A stretch of 19,614 nucleotides of DNA from Pseudomonas sp. (GCA_029239415.1 JAQZAY010000031.1:1-19614); one strand, 5' to 3'; counted from the stretch's first letter, positions 1-8,467 are shown. Notes: generated by a model not told the origin, from the sequence alone. Numbers and translations are program-made.

Positions 1-1929
1 ATGCGCAGCCGCCTGTTTCATATTGTTTCCTGCCTGCTGCTCGCCGCCAGCACCACCAGCGCGGTCCAGGCTGCCGACCTTGCCCAGCAACGCCAATTCT
101 ACGATGAAGCCAAGCGGGCCCTGGCCAAGGGCGACAAGGGCCCGTACCTGCGCCATGCACAAGCGCTGCGCGACTATCCCCTGACCCCCTACCTGGCCTA
201 CGACGAGTTGACCGCGCGCCTCAAGAGCGCCAGCAACGAAGAAATCGAGGATTTCCTGGCCAAGCACGGCGACCTGCCCCAGGCCAACTGGATGAAGCTG
301 CGCTGGTTGCGCTGGCTGGCCGAGCGTGGCGACTGGAAAACCTTCGTCAAGTACTACGACCCCAAGCTCAACTTCACCGAGCTGGACTGCCTCAACGGCC
401 AGTACCAGCTCAGCCACGGGCAACGCGAACAGGGATTCGCCACGGCCGTGAAACTGTGGCATGTCGGCAAGTCGCAACCGGCTGCCTGCGACACCCTGTT
501 CGGCATGTGGGCGGCCGAGGGCCAGCTGACCGAAGCCCGGCGCTGGGAACGCGCCAAGCTCGCGGCGCAGGCGCGCAACTACCCCCTGGCCAACAACATG
601 GTGCAGACCCTGACCAGCCTGGGGCGGCAAGGCCGCCTGCTGGTCGATGTCGCGCAGAAACCGGAGCTGCTCGACCAGCCATCGCGCTTCACCCCGGTCG
701 ACGAGGCCATGTCGGATGTCGTCAGCCTGGGCTTGCGCCGGCTCGCGCGTCAAGACCCGCAGCGCGCCATGCAGATGCTCGACGACTACGCCCGGCGCAT
801 GCACTTCTCGCCCGATGAAAAGGTCGCCATCGCCCGCGAGATCGGCCTGGCCCTGGCGCGCCGCTACGACCCGCGCGCCCTCGACCTGATGACCCGCTAC
901 GACCCCGAGCTGCGCGACAATACCGTCAGCGAATGGCGCATGCGCCTGCTGCTGCGCCTGGGCCGCTGGGAAGATGCCTACGCGCTGAGCAAGCGCCTGC
1001 CCCAGGAGCTGGCCAGCAGCAACCGCTGGAAGTACTGGCAGGCGCGCAGCCTCGAGCTGGCGCAGCCGAAGAACCCGCAAGTCCCGCCGCTGTACAAGGC
1101 CGTGGCGCGCGAGCGCGACTTCTACGGCTTCCTGGCCGCCGATCGCGCGCAGACCCCCTACCAGCTCAACCACAAGCCCCTGGTGCTGAGCCGGCAACTG
1201 GTCGACAAGGTTCGCAACACCCCAGGGATCCGCCGCGCGCTCGAGTTCCATGCCCGCGGCCAGATCGTCGACGGCCGCCGCGAATGGTATTACGTGAGCC
1301 GTCACTTCAGCCGCGACGAAATGGTCGCCCAGGCGCGACTGGCGTACGAGATGCGCTGGTATTTCCCGGCCATCCGCACCATCAGCCAGGCCCAGTACTG
1401 GGACGACCTGGACATCCGCTTCCCCATGGCCTATCGCGACACCCTGGTGCGCGAAGCCAAGGTACGCGGGCTGCATTCGAGCTGGGTGTTCGCCATTACC
1501 CGCCAGGAAAGCGCCTTCATGGAAGACGCCCGCTCCGGCGTCGGCGCCAGCGGCCTGATGCAACTGATGCCCGCCACGGCCCGCGAGACCGCCCGCAAGT
1601 TCAACATCCCCCTGGCCTCGCAAGCGCAGGTGCTCAACCCGGACAAGAACATCCAGCTGGGCGCTGCCTACCTCAGCCAGGTGCACAGCCAGTTCAATGG
1701 CAACCGCGTGCTCGCCTCGGCCGCCTACAACGCCGGTCCCGGCCGTGTGCGGCAGTGGCTGCGCGGCGCCAACCACCTGAGCTTCGACGTGTGGGTCGAA
1801 TCGATTCCGTTCGACGAGACACGCCAGTATGTGCAGAACGTGCTGTCGTACTCGGTGATCTACGGACAGAAGCTCAATTCGCCACAGCCGCTGGTGGACT
1901 GGCACGAGCGGTTCTTCGACGACCTGTAG
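1..1929 (+). CDS. slt: Soluble lytic murein transglycosylase (Slt70-like)
   Basis: Periplasmic enzyme that cleaves the MurNAc-GlcNAc bond of peptidoglycan and leaves 1,6-anhydro-MurNAc ends, used in wall turnover. The 642-residue product matches the Slt70 length. Residues 1-24 form a signal peptide with an AVQA/AD cleavage site. The long middle is the helical superhelix expected for the U and L domains. The C-terminal catalytic domain shows WVFAITRQESAF, with the presumed catalytic glutamate at E503, then GLMQLMPATA (518-527) and AAYNAGPGR (574-582), which are the three GH23 signature blocks. The start is the first base of the window, so the promoter and ribosome site are not visible; the signal peptide beginning there supports it as the true start. 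It ends convergently with the MOSC gene across a REP pair. Family assignment is secure. Confidence 0.95.
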   Translation: MRSRLFHIVSCLLLAASTTSAVQAADLAQQRQFYDEAKRALAKGDKGPYLRHAQALRDYPLTPYLAYDELTARLKSASNEEIEDFLAKHGDLPQANWMKLRWLRWLAERGDWKTFVKYYDPKLNFTELDCLNGQYQLSHGQREQGFATAVKLWHVGKSQPAACDTLFGMWAAEGQLTEARRWERAKLAAQARNYPLANNMVQTLTSLGRQGRLLVDVAQKPELLDQPSRFTPVDEAMSDVVSLGLRRLARQDPQRAMQMLDDYARRMHFSPDEKVAIAREIGLALARRYDPRALDLMTRYDPELRDNTVSEWRMRLLLRLGRWEDAYALSKRLPQELASSNRWKYWQARSLELAQPKNPQVPPLYKAVARERDFYGFLAADRAQTPYQLNHKPLVLSRQLVDKVRNTPGIRRALEFHARGQIVDGRREWYYVSRHFSRDEMVAQARLAYEMRWYFPAIRTISQAQYWDDLDIRFPMAYRDTLVREAKVRGLHSSWVFAITRQESAFMEDARSGVGASGLMQLMPATARETARKFNIPLASQAQVLNPDKNIQLGAAYLSQVHSQFNGNRVLASAAYNAGPGRVRQWLRGANHLSFDVWVESIPFDETRQYVQNVLSYSVIYGQKLNSPQPLVDWHERFFDDL

Positions 1930-1962
1930 GAATGCCTGAAGCTGCTGGGGCTCTGTTTCAGC

Positions 1963-2114
1963 AGGCCCGGCCCCTTCGCTGGCAAGCCAGCTCCCACAGG
2001 TACGGCGGCGTTCCTTAGAGCGGCGCTAGGCCTGGTTGTCACAGGTACAGCGCTAACTCTGGGAGCAGCGCTGGGCCCTGTGGGAGCTGGCTTGCCAGCG
2101 AAGAGGCCGGGCCT
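1963..2114. repeat. Inverted pair of REP palindromes (BIME-like)
   Basis: Two 38-nt copies of a Pseudomonas REP sequence lie head to head at 1963-2000 and 2077-2114; inverted, they agree at 37 of 38 positions. Each has a hairpin core GCTGGC-AA-GCCAGC followed by TCCCACAGG. The spacer contains further short copies of CACAGGTAC (1995-2003 and 2040-2048) and AGCGCT palindromes. The pair fills the gap between two convergent genes, where such elements commonly block or stabilise transcripts. That role here is inference; no U-tract terminator is visible on either strand. Confidence 0.9.
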
Positions 2115-2126
2115 GGCACACCGCGG

Positions 2127-2927
2127 TCAGAGCACCTCGACCTCCATCCCCACCTCCAGCACCCCGCTGCCATCCACCGCCAGGTTCTGCCCGAACAGCA
2201 CATCGCCATCCTTCTGCCGGTAGCTCTTGAGCGTGGTCAACGGCTCCCGGTCCGGGCTGCGCTCGCCGGTGTGCGGGTCCAGGGTGGTGAAGATGCAGCG
2301 CACGCTCGGCGCCAGGACGCGCAACTCCAGCGGCCCAATACGGATACGCTTCCAGCCGTCCTCGGCAAATGCCGCACTGCCCTCGATCACCAGGTTGGGA
2401 CGCAACCTGAGTGCTTCGATGGGCCGGCCCACGCGCCGGCCCAGGTCGTCGACCGAGGCCTGACCCACCAGCAACAGGGGGAAGCCGTCCGGAAACGCCG
2501 CGCGGTCGCTGTTCAAGCCATACCCGCTGGGCAGGTAGCGGGCGCGCTGCTCGGGGCAATGCACCAGCCGCACCGGCTTGCCGAGCAACTGGCTCAGCCA
2601 GTCGGCCGCGGCGTCGCCAGCATCGGGGACGCGCAAGGTCTCCCGCCAGATCGTCACCCCGCGCAGGTCGACGTCAGCCCCCGGCACTGCCACGTGCAGT
2701 GGCGATTGTCCGGGCGCCTCGAGCACCAGTTGCCCGGCATCGCCGTAGCGGGCCGAGAGCTGGCTCAGCCGCGGGTAGGCGCGCTGGGTCAGGAACCGTC
2801 CGTTTTCCTGCTCGACCACCATCCAGCGCCGATCGCCCTCGAGCCCCAGCAGATCGACAGGCGAGCGCTGCAGGGCCTGGGCCCGGCAGGATTTCACCGG
2901 ATAGTGGTACATCGCACTCAGAAACAT
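2127..2927 (-). CDS. MOSC-domain protein (MOSC_N + MOSC, YcbX/mARC-like without ferredoxin domain)
   Basis: The 266-residue product has an N-terminal MOSC_N beta-barrel domain (SAMYHYPVKSCRAQ, then LGLEGDRRWMVV at about 28-39) and a C-terminal MOSC domain. The latter carries the conserved cysteine C211 in LAPSVRCIFTTLDPHTGE, the presumed molybdenum ligand of the YcbX/mARC family, which reduces N-hydroxylated compounds using molybdenum cofactor. E. coli YcbX is about 369 residues because of a C-terminal 2Fe-2S ferredoxin domain; that domain is absent here, so a separate electron donor would be needed. The start is uncertain: ATG at 2927 gives the usual MxLSxxYxYPxKS opening, ATG at 2936 and TTG at 2951 are in frame, and no strong ribosome site separates them. 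The substrate is unknown. Confidence 0.88.
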   Translation of the reverse strand: MFLSAMYHYPVKSCRAQALQRSPVDLLGLEGDRRWMVVEQENGRFLTQRAYPRLSQLSARYGDAGQLVLEAPGQSPLHVAVPGADVDLRGVTIWRETLRVPDAGDAAADWLSQLLGKPVRLVHCPEQRARYLPSGYGLNSDRAAFPDGFPLLLVGQASVDDLGRRVGRPIEALRLRPNLVIEGSAAFAEDGWKRIRIGPLELRVLAPSVRCIFTTLDPHTGERSPDREPLTTLKSYRQKDGDVLFGQNLAVDGSGVLEVGMEVEVL

Positions 2928-2983
2928 CCTTGCCATCCCATGCCAGGTCAAAGCCCAAGCTTATACCCGGCGCAGAAAGCAGC

Positions 2984-3919
2984 CTAGGCCGGCGTCCGGT
3001 CAAGCGCCAGGCGCTGGCGCACCACATCGACCAGCTTGTCGGGCTGGAACTTGGAGAGGAAGTTGTCGCAGCCGACCTTCTTCACCATCGATTCGTTGAA
3101 ACTGCCGGACAGCGAGGTATGCAGCACCACATGGAGGCCGCGCAAACGCGGATCGTTGCGGATCTCGGTGGTCAGCCGATAGCCGTCCATCTCGGGCATC
3201 TCGGCGTCGGTAAACACCATCAGCAGCTTCTCGCAGACATCCTCGCCGGCGTCCGCCCAGCGCTGCAGCAGACGCAGCGCCTTGAGGCCGTCGCTGGCCA
3301 CGTGCATCTTCACGCCGATCTGCGAGAGCGTGTCGCGCAATTGCGCCAGGGCGACGCTCGAGTCGTCCACCAGCAGCACCTCGCGACCCCGGGCGCGGGC
3401 CAGCAGCGGATCGTCCAGCTTGTCGCGCGAGACCTTGGCGCTGTAGGGGACGATCTCGGCCAGCACCTTTTCCACGTCGATGATTTCGACCAGTTGCTCG
3501 TCGACCTTGCTGATCGCGGTCAGGTAGTGCTGCCGGCCCGCGCTGGTCGGCGGCGGCAAGATCGCTTCCCAGTTCATGTTGACGATGCGGTCGACCCCGC
3601 CCACCAGGAACGCCTGCACGGAACGGTTGTACTCGGTGACGATGATGGTGCTGTCGGGGCCGGGTTGCAGCGCGCGCATGCCGATGGCCTGGGACAGGTC
3701 GATCACCGGCAGCGTCTGGCCGCGCAGGTTGACCACGCCGCAGACGAAGGGATGGCGCTGCGGCATCAGGGTCAGCCTGGGCAGCTGCAAGACCTCTTGC
3801 ACCTTGAACACGTTGATCGCGAACAGCTGGCGCCCGGCCAGGCGGAACATGAGGATTTCCAGGCGGTTTTCACCCACCAGCTGCGTTCGTTGGTCTACCG
3901 CGTCAAGAATGCCAGCCAT
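2984..3919 (-). CDS. cheV: Chemotaxis coupling protein CheV (CheW-REC fusion)
   Basis: Cytoplasmic adaptor linking chemoreceptors to the CheA kinase, with a receiver domain thought to tune adaptation. The product is 311 residues. The CheW-like domain spans about 18-160 (EILMFRLAGRQLFAINV, then VCGVVNLRGQTLPVIDLS). The receiver domain spans about 178-302, with acidic residues D185/D186, phosphoacceptor D238 in FTDAEMPEMDG, T268 and K290. The start at 3919 is chosen because MAGILDAVDQRTQLVGENR is the usual CheV opening; an in-frame ATG at 3979 would add 20 unrelated residues and would overlap the sigma-28 promoter upstream. It stands alone, away from any che operon, and the promoter suggests co-expression with late flagellar genes. 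Confidence 0.93.
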   Translation of the reverse strand: MAGILDAVDQRTQLVGENRLEILMFRLAGRQLFAINVFKVQEVLQLPRLTLMPQRHPFVCGVVNLRGQTLPVIDLSQAIGMRALQPGPDSTIIVTEYNRSVQAFLVGGVDRIVNMNWEAILPPPTSAGRQHYLTAISKVDEQLVEIIDVEKVLAEIVPYSAKVSRDKLDDPLLARARGREVLLVDDSSVALAQLRDTLSQIGVKMHVASDGLKALRLLQRWADAGEDVCEKLLMVFTDAEMPEMDGYRLTTEIRNDPRLRGLHVVLHTSLSGSFNESMVKKVGCDNFLSKFQPDKLVDVVRQRLALDRTPA

Positions 3920-3966
3920 CGATGAACCCCAGGACTTGTCAGGAAAAAAGTGAATCAGCACGTCCT

Positions 3967-3993
3967 GTATCGGCCGCATGCTCCACAGCTTGA
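3967..3993 (-). promoter_or_regulatory. Sigma-28 (FliA) type promoter upstream of cheV
   Basis: Read on the minus strand, TCAAGCTG is followed by exactly 11 bases and then GCCGATAC. The sigma-28 consensus is TAAAGTTT-N11-GCCGATAA; pseudomonad versions often have TCAAG at -35. The -10 element matches at 7 of 8 positions and the spacing is exact. Transcription would begin near 3960, about 40 bases before the CheV start, in the 105-base gap behind the upstream lipid-kinase gene. Expression from it is inferred, not shown. Confidence 0.7.
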
Positions 3994-4024
3994 CCTGTTC
4001 AGTCCTGGAATCGTCGTCGCGCCA

Positions 4025-4918
4025 TCAAGTGTCGGCCTGACCGCCCAGCAACGGCGAGTCGACCGGCAGGTGCAGGCTCAGCCCGCCCGGCACGGCCTCG
4101 AAGCGCAGGCTGTCGCCCTGCAGCGGTTCGCCATCGAGGTTGATGTCCAGGCCCTGCGCGCTGCGAATCTCGACCCAGGGCAAGCGGGTCCGCACGAACA
4201 GGCCATCGCCTGCCAGCAGGTCGCGCAGCGCCCCGACGACCTCCTGGGGTGCCGGCAGGATGCTGACGTCCAGCAAGCCGTCGTCGACCCTGGCCTCGGG
4301 GCACAGCACGTGGCCGCCCCCCGCCTGGCGGCCATTGCCGATGCCGAGTGCGAGCAAGTCGCCGCTCCACTGGAAGTCAGGCCCATGCAGCTCCACCGAC
4401 GCGGCCTGCAGCTCGCTGAAGCGAGACAGGCCGGTGAACAGGTACGCCGCGCCTCCAAGGACCTTCTTCAGGTCCTCGGAGGTATTGGCGGTCACCTGGG
4501 TACCGAAGCCGCCGGTGGCCATGTTCAGGAACAACTGGTCACCGACCCGCCCCAGGTCTACCGGCCGCGCTGGCGCGTCGAGCAGCAACAGGGCCGCCAA
4601 GGGCTCCAGCGGTACCCCGGCGGCCTTGGCGAAGTCGTTGGCCGTGCCCAGCGGCAGCAGCACCAGGCTCGCCGAGGTACCGGCCAGGCCCATGGCCTCG
4701 GCGACATCGCGCAAGGTGCCGTCGCCGCCGCCCGCAACGATGTGCGTGTAGCCGGCCGCCAGCGCCTCGCCGACCAGCCGCTGCGCGTCGCCGCCCTCCC
4801 AGGTCACGCGCACGTCCAGGGTCCATCCGAGCTCGCGCACGGTGCCGACCGCGGCACGCACATCCTCGTTCAGTGCCTGCTTGCCATGCAGGATCAGCAT
4901 TGCCTTGCGCTCGTGCAT
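4025..4918 (-). CDS. yegS: YegS/DGK-family lipid kinase
   Basis: Predicted ATP-dependent kinase of the diacylglycerol/sphingosine kinase superfamily; E. coli YegS phosphorylates phosphatidylglycerol in vitro, and its natural substrate is unsettled. The product is 297 residues, close to YegS (299). The N-terminal nucleotide-binding domain has KAMLILHGK and the diagnostic GGGDGT at 63-68, followed by LVLLPLGTANDFAKAAGVP. The C-terminal beta-sandwich includes NMATGGFGTQVT and LDGEPLQ. The start at 4918 is set by a GGAGG ribosome site five bases upstream; the open frame runs on to 5128 but that extension has no family similarity. It is divergent from the glycosyltransferase gene, with about 200 bases between the two starts. 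Confidence 0.88.
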   Translation of the reverse strand: MHERKAMLILHGKQALNEDVRAAVGTVRELGWTLDVRVTWEGGDAQRLVGEALAAGYTHIVAGGGDGTLRDVAEAMGLAGTSASLVLLPLGTANDFAKAAGVPLEPLAALLLLDAPARPVDLGRVGDQLFLNMATGGFGTQVTANTSEDLKKVLGGAAYLFTGLSRFSELQAASVELHGPDFQWSGDLLALGIGNGRQAGGGHVLCPEARVDDGLLDVSILPAPQEVVGALRDLLAGDGLFVRTRLPWVEIRSAQGLDINLDGEPLQGDSLRFEAVPGGLSLHLPVDSPLLGGQADT

Positions 4919-5120
4919 AACAGCCTCCAGAAATGAATTCATCCGCAATCTCGACAACCACGGTAGAAGGTTTACTGCACGGGCGCGAAAAATACTTGGG
5001 CCCTGCCCGGGTGATGACCAAAGGGTGCCCGATACCTGGGCGAGGCCGGCAGCCTGCGCTTTACTGATAGCTATGGACGCGCTTGCCAACATTGTCCACC
5101 AGACGCGGAGCACTGGGTCG

Positions 5121-6368
5121 ATGCGCATACTCTGGACACTGCCCTATCTGCCCTGGCCCACCACCAGTGGCAGCAAGACCCGCCAATACCACCTGATACG
5201 TGCCCTGGCCCAGCGCGGCCACCGGATCACCCTGCTGGTGCAGTCCAAGGTGCCGCTGAGCGATCCCGCCCGCGAGGCACTCGAGCCCTGCCTCGAACGC
5301 CTGATCGTGCTGCCCAGGCGGGCCCTGCACAGCCCTTTGAACCTGCTTGCCTCGCTGATCGTCGACTACCCCATGCGCGTCACCATCAACGGGCTTGCCC
5401 CCCGCCTGCGGCGGCGCTTCGAACAATTGCTCGACGAGCCCTGGGACGTGATCCAGATCGAGCACTGCTACGGTTTCCAGCCGTATGAAAAGGCCCTCAA
5501 GGCCCGTGCCTTGCCCTTCATGCTCAGCGAGCACACCCTGGAGTCGATCGGGGACGCCGCTTGCCATAACCGACTGCCGCTCTGGCTGCGTCCGCTCAAT
5601 GCCTTCGATCGCTGGCGCCACCGGCGCTGGGAGCAACGGGTGCTACGCCAGCCCAGCGAGGTGGTGACGGTCAGCGCCATCGACGCCGAACGGATCCACC
5701 GCGCCAGCGGCCGCGAGGCCAGCGTGGTGGCCGATGGCGTCGACTGCGACTACTACGCGCCCGTGCAGCCGGCGGTGCACAGCCAGCGCCTGCTGTTCGT
5801 CGGCAACTTCGAGTACGGCGCCAACCTCGAGGCCATCGAGTGGGCCCTGGACGAGATCCTGCCACAGGTGTGGATGAGCAACCCGGCGGTGCGCCTGGCC
5901 ATCGCCGGGCATGCCTTGCCTGCCAGCTGGAAACTGCGCTGGAACGACCCGCGCATCGAATGGATCGGCTACCGTCCCGACCTGCGCGAGCTGCAACGGC
6001 GCTCGGCGGTGTTCTTCGCGCCGCTGAAATACGGTGGCGGCTCCAAGGTCAAGATCCTCGAGGCGATGGCCGCCGGGTTGCCGGTGATCACCACGGGCAA
6101 GGGGGTCGCCGGGTTGCAGGTCGAGAATGGCGAGCACTACCTGGGCAGCGACGACGGCGACCAGCTCGCCCTGCAGATCACCCGGCTGCTCAACCAGCCA
6201 TGGCACATGTCACAGCTTTCCCAGGCCGGACGAGCCTTCGTCCGCCAGCACCACGACTGGAGCGTCGCGGCGCAGGCGCTCGAAGGCGTCTACCTGCGCC
6301 TTGCGCAGAATCCGACGGCACAGGACGCGCTCGCGCCGGGCATCGTGCTCGACCGGTCAGCCAAGTAG
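5121..6368 (+). CDS. GT4-type glycosyltransferase (group 1)
   Basis: Predicted retaining glycosyltransferase with GT-B fold, 415 residues. The N-terminal acceptor domain opens with MRILWTLPYLPWPTTSGSKT, the usual first strand and loop. The C-terminal donor domain contains LLFVGNFEYGANLEAIEW (224-241) and the sugar-nucleotide binding stretch from about 305 to 325 (GGGSKVKILEAMAAGLP), whose E314 falls in the glutamate motif of GT4 enzymes. No membrane segment or signal is seen, so it is probably cytoplasmic or peripheral. Start choice: ATG 5121 gives the canonical opening and has GGAG 11 bases upstream; ATG 5073 would add 16 residues, and the frame is open back to 4842. It is not in a polysaccharide cluster, so neither donor nor acceptor can be named. 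Its last 12 bases overlap the moeA 3' end. Confidence 0.85.
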   Translation: MRILWTLPYLPWPTTSGSKTRQYHLIRALAQRGHRITLLVQSKVPLSDPAREALEPCLERLIVLPRRALHSPLNLLASLIVDYPMRVTINGLAPRLRRRFEQLLDEPWDVIQIEHCYGFQPYEKALKARALPFMLSEHTLESIGDAACHNRLPLWLRPLNAFDRWRHRRWEQRVLRQPSEVVTVSAIDAERIHRASGREASVVADGVDCDYYAPVQPAVHSQRLLFVGNFEYGANLEAIEWALDEILPQVWMSNPAVRLAIAGHALPASWKLRWNDPRIEWIGYRPDLRELQRRSAVFFAPLKYGGGSKVKILEAMAAGLPVITTGKGVAGLQVENGEHYLGSDDGDQLALQITRLLNQPWHMSQLSQAGRAFVRQHHDWSVAAQALEGVYLRLAQNPTAQDALAPGIVLDRSAK

Positions 6369-7583
6369 CTCGCTCAGGGGAATGAACTGCACGCTGTCAC
6401 CGCAACGCGGGGTCTGCCCTTCCCTGACCTCCACCAGGCCCTCGGCCCAGGCCGCGCTGCGCAGCACGCCCGAGCTCTGGTTCTTGTAGAGGCGTGCCTG
6501 GCCCTGCTCGATGCGCCCGCGCAGGTACTCGCGCCGGGTCCCTGCCTTCGGCCAGTCGAAGCCGGCGGGAACGCTGAACTGCAAGGGTGCCACCGCCTGG
6601 ACGCCCTGGCGGCGCAGCAGATAGGGACGGGTCAGCAGGCCGAAGGTCACCAGCGTCGAGGCCGGGTTGCCCGGCAGGCCGATCACGGGCACACCGCGGT
6701 AGTGCCCGAAGGTCAGGGGCTTGCCTGGCTTGATCGCCAGCTTCCACAAGGCCAGTTCGCCCGCCTCGCGCAGGGCGATGCCAAGATAATCCGCCTCGCC
6801 CACCGAGACGCCTCCGGTCGAGAGGATCAGGTCGACATCGCCCAGCCCGCCCAGGCACTGGCGGGTCAGCGCCAGGTCATCGGCGAGGATGCCGACGTCG
6901 ACCACTTCGCAGCCCAGGCGCTGCAACCAGCTGGCCAACAGGCGGCGATTGCTGTTGTAGATCTGCCCCGGTCCCAGGGGCAGGCCCGGCTCGACCAGCT
7001 CATCGCCGGTCGACAGCAGCGCCACCCGCGGCCGGCGGACCACCTCTAGCTGCGCGCAACCCAGCGACGCCGCCAGGCCCAGCTCGATCGGCCCCAGCCG
7101 CGTGGCCTTGTCCAGCACGGTCTCGCCCGCACGGGTCTCCTGGCCCTGCGGCCTGACATTCTGCCCGAGCCGCAGCGGCTGCACGAAGCGCACACGCTGG
7201 TCGTCGAGCACTTGCGCGTTTTCCTGCATCTCGACGCAGTCGGCGCCTTCGGGCAGTGGCGCACCGGTGAAGATCCGTGCACAGGTGCCGGGCTGCAAGG
7301 GTGCGGGTGCGTGGCCTGCGAAAATGCGCTGGCTGACAGGCAAGGGCTCGCCCTGCCAGTCGGCAAGGCGCAGCGCATAGCCGTCCATGGCGCTGTTGGG
7401 CCATGGCGGCAGGTCCAGGCTGGCGACCAGCGCCGAGGCCAGCACACGGCCCTCGGCATCGGCCAGGGATACCTGCTCGACACCCTCGATCGGCGCGGCG
7501 TCGGCCAGCGCCAGCAAGCGCTCCAGCGCCTCCTCGACGGGCATCAGGGCCCGGCCCGCCGCTGGCTCAGCCACGGCTTTCAC
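6357..7583 (-). CDS. moeA: Molybdopterin molybdenumtransferase MoeA
   Basis: Inserts molybdate into adenylylated molybdopterin, the last common step of molybdenum cofactor synthesis. The 408-residue product carries the family blocks: NSAMDGYA (63-70), the FTGAPLPEGAD loop, STGDEL (191-196), TGGVSVGEADY (256-266), KPGKPLTFG (285-293) and GLPGNPAS (302-309). The usual GD(Y/F) of the third block reads GEADY here. The start is GTG at 7583, which overlaps the end of moaB by 17 bases; this suggests translational coupling. Internal starts (GTG 7574, ATG 7544) are possible, but the last would remove residues that E. coli MoeA has. Transcribed with moaB and convergent on the glycosyltransferase gene. 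Confidence 0.94.
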   Translation of the reverse strand: MKAVAEPAAGRALMPVEEALERLLALADAAPIEGVEQVSLADAEGRVLASALVASLDLPPWPNSAMDGYALRLADWQGEPLPVSQRIFAGHAPAPLQPGTCARIFTGAPLPEGADCVEMQENAQVLDDQRVRFVQPLRLGQNVRPQGQETRAGETVLDKATRLGPIELGLAASLGCAQLEVVRRPRVALLSTGDELVEPGLPLGPGQIYNSNRRLLASWLQRLGCEVVDVGILADDLALTRQCLGGLGDVDLILSTGGVSVGEADYLGIALREAGELALWKLAIKPGKPLTFGHYRGVPVIGLPGNPASTLVTFGLLTRPYLLRRQGVQAVAPLQFSVPAGFDWPKAGTRREYLRGRIEQGQARLYKNQSSGVLRSAAWAEGLVEVREGQTPRCGDSVQFIPLSELLG

Positions 7584-8106
7584 ACGGCGCGGCCTGCTTC
7601 AGGTGGGCGACGAAGTTGCACGGCCGGTGACGGACATCGAGCTGTTCGGCCAGGATGCCGTCCCAGCCGGTGCGCACGGCGTTGGTCGAGCCCGGCAGGC
7701 AGCACACCAGGGTGCCGTTGGCCAGGCCGGCCAGGGCACGCGACTGCACCGTCGAGGTGCCGATGTCGGCCACTGAAATCTGCCTGAACAGCTCGCCGAA
7801 GCCATCGACCTGCTTGTCCAGCAGGCAGGCAACGGCCTCGGGCGTGCTGTCGCGGCCAGTGAAGCCCGTGCCACCGGTGATCAGCACCACCTGGACCTGT
7901 TCGTCGGCAATCCAGGTGGCGACCTGTGCGCGAATCCTGTAGAGGTCGTCCTTGAGCAGCACCCGCGCCGCCAGCGCGTGGCCGGCCGCGCTCAGGCGGT
8001 CGACGAACATCTGGCCCGACGTGTCGGTTTCCAGGGTACGGGTGTCGCTGACCGTGAGCACGGCGATGTTCAGCGGGACGAAAGGTACATCTGCCTTGGC
8101 TTTCAT
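7567..8106 (-). CDS. moaB: Molybdenum cofactor biosynthesis protein B (MoaB/Mog family)
   Basis: MoaB/MogA proteins bind molybdopterin and, in MogA and many homologues, adenylylate it before molybdate insertion. The 179-residue product matches E. coli MoaB (170) in length and motifs: NIAVLTVSDTRT near the start, the pterin-binding LITGGTGFTGRD (75-86), IGTSTVQSRALAG (115-127), LPGSTNAVRTGW (137-148) and the MoaB-like ending RHRPCNFVAHLK (159-170). It resembles MoaB more than MogA. The ATG at 8106 is preceded by AAGG. A TATAAA sequence on the minus strand (8146-8151) could be a -10 element 40 bases upstream, but no good -35 accompanies it. First gene of a two-gene operon with moeA. Confidence 0.93.
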   Translation of the reverse strand: MKAKADVPFVPLNIAVLTVSDTRTLETDTSGQMFVDRLSAAGHALAARVLLKDDLYRIRAQVATWIADEQVQVVLITGGTGFTGRDSTPEAVACLLDKQVDGFGELFRQISVADIGTSTVQSRALAGLANGTLVCCLPGSTNAVRTGWDGILAEQLDVRHRPCNFVAHLKQAAPCESRG

Positions 8107-8242
8107 GGGAGGCCTTGGATCCGTTGCAGGGAATGAGTGCCCGCTTTTATATCACAGCGCCTGGCGACTGGCCCGGGCACGCGGAACTTGCGGCGGCACC
8201 CTGCGTCATAGAGTCAATTGGCACCCACGAACCGGAGAAACG

Positions 8243-8467
8243 ATGATGAACCAACGGACCCTTCCTGCCTTCATGCTCGCCCTGGGCCTCGCCACGCTCG
8301 CTGGCTGCGCTTCGCCAACCGTTGTCACCCTCAACGACGGCCGCGAGATCCAGGCGGTGGACAAGCCTGATTTCGATGAAGACTCCGGTTTCTATGAAAT
8401 CGAGCAACTCGACGGCAAGCGCACCCGTATCAACAAGGATCAGATCCGCACCGTCAAGGAGCTGTGA
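8243..8467 (+). CDS. YgdI/YgdR-type small outer-membrane lipoprotein
   Basis: The product is 74 residues. Residues 1-21 form a lipoprotein signal peptide ending LAGC, so C22 is the lipidated residue; the following alanine predicts outer-membrane sorting. The mature part ([18 protein letters not shown], then [26 protein letters not shown]) matches the compact SH3-like YgdI/YgdR fold (DUF903), whose function is not known. Two adjacent ATGs (8243 and 8246) follow a CGGAGA ribosome site; the first is taken. It is divergent from moaB, with 136 bases between the starts, and sits upstream of tRNA-Pro. A longer frame opening at 7952 is a moaB shadow. Confidence 0.88.
   Translation: MMNQRTLPAFMLALGLATLAGCASPTVVTLNDGREIQAVDKPDFDEDSGFYEIEQLDGKRTRINKDQIRTVKEL

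Noticed and set aside
2411..3925. 504-residue + strand frame over the MOSC gene and cheV
   Set aside because: It runs antisense across two unrelated genes with secure motifs and begins with an Arg/Pro/Ala-rich stretch; an antisense shadow.
4842..5120. Longer N-terminus for the glycosyltransferase (frame open from 4842)
   Set aside because: The added residues run antisense over the lipid kinase 5' end and its ribosome site and do not resemble any glycosyltransferase start.
4919..5120. TGCCCGATACC as a second sigma-28 -10 element
   Set aside because: The upstream bases at 11-base spacing do not resemble a -35 and the -10 match is poorer than at cheV.
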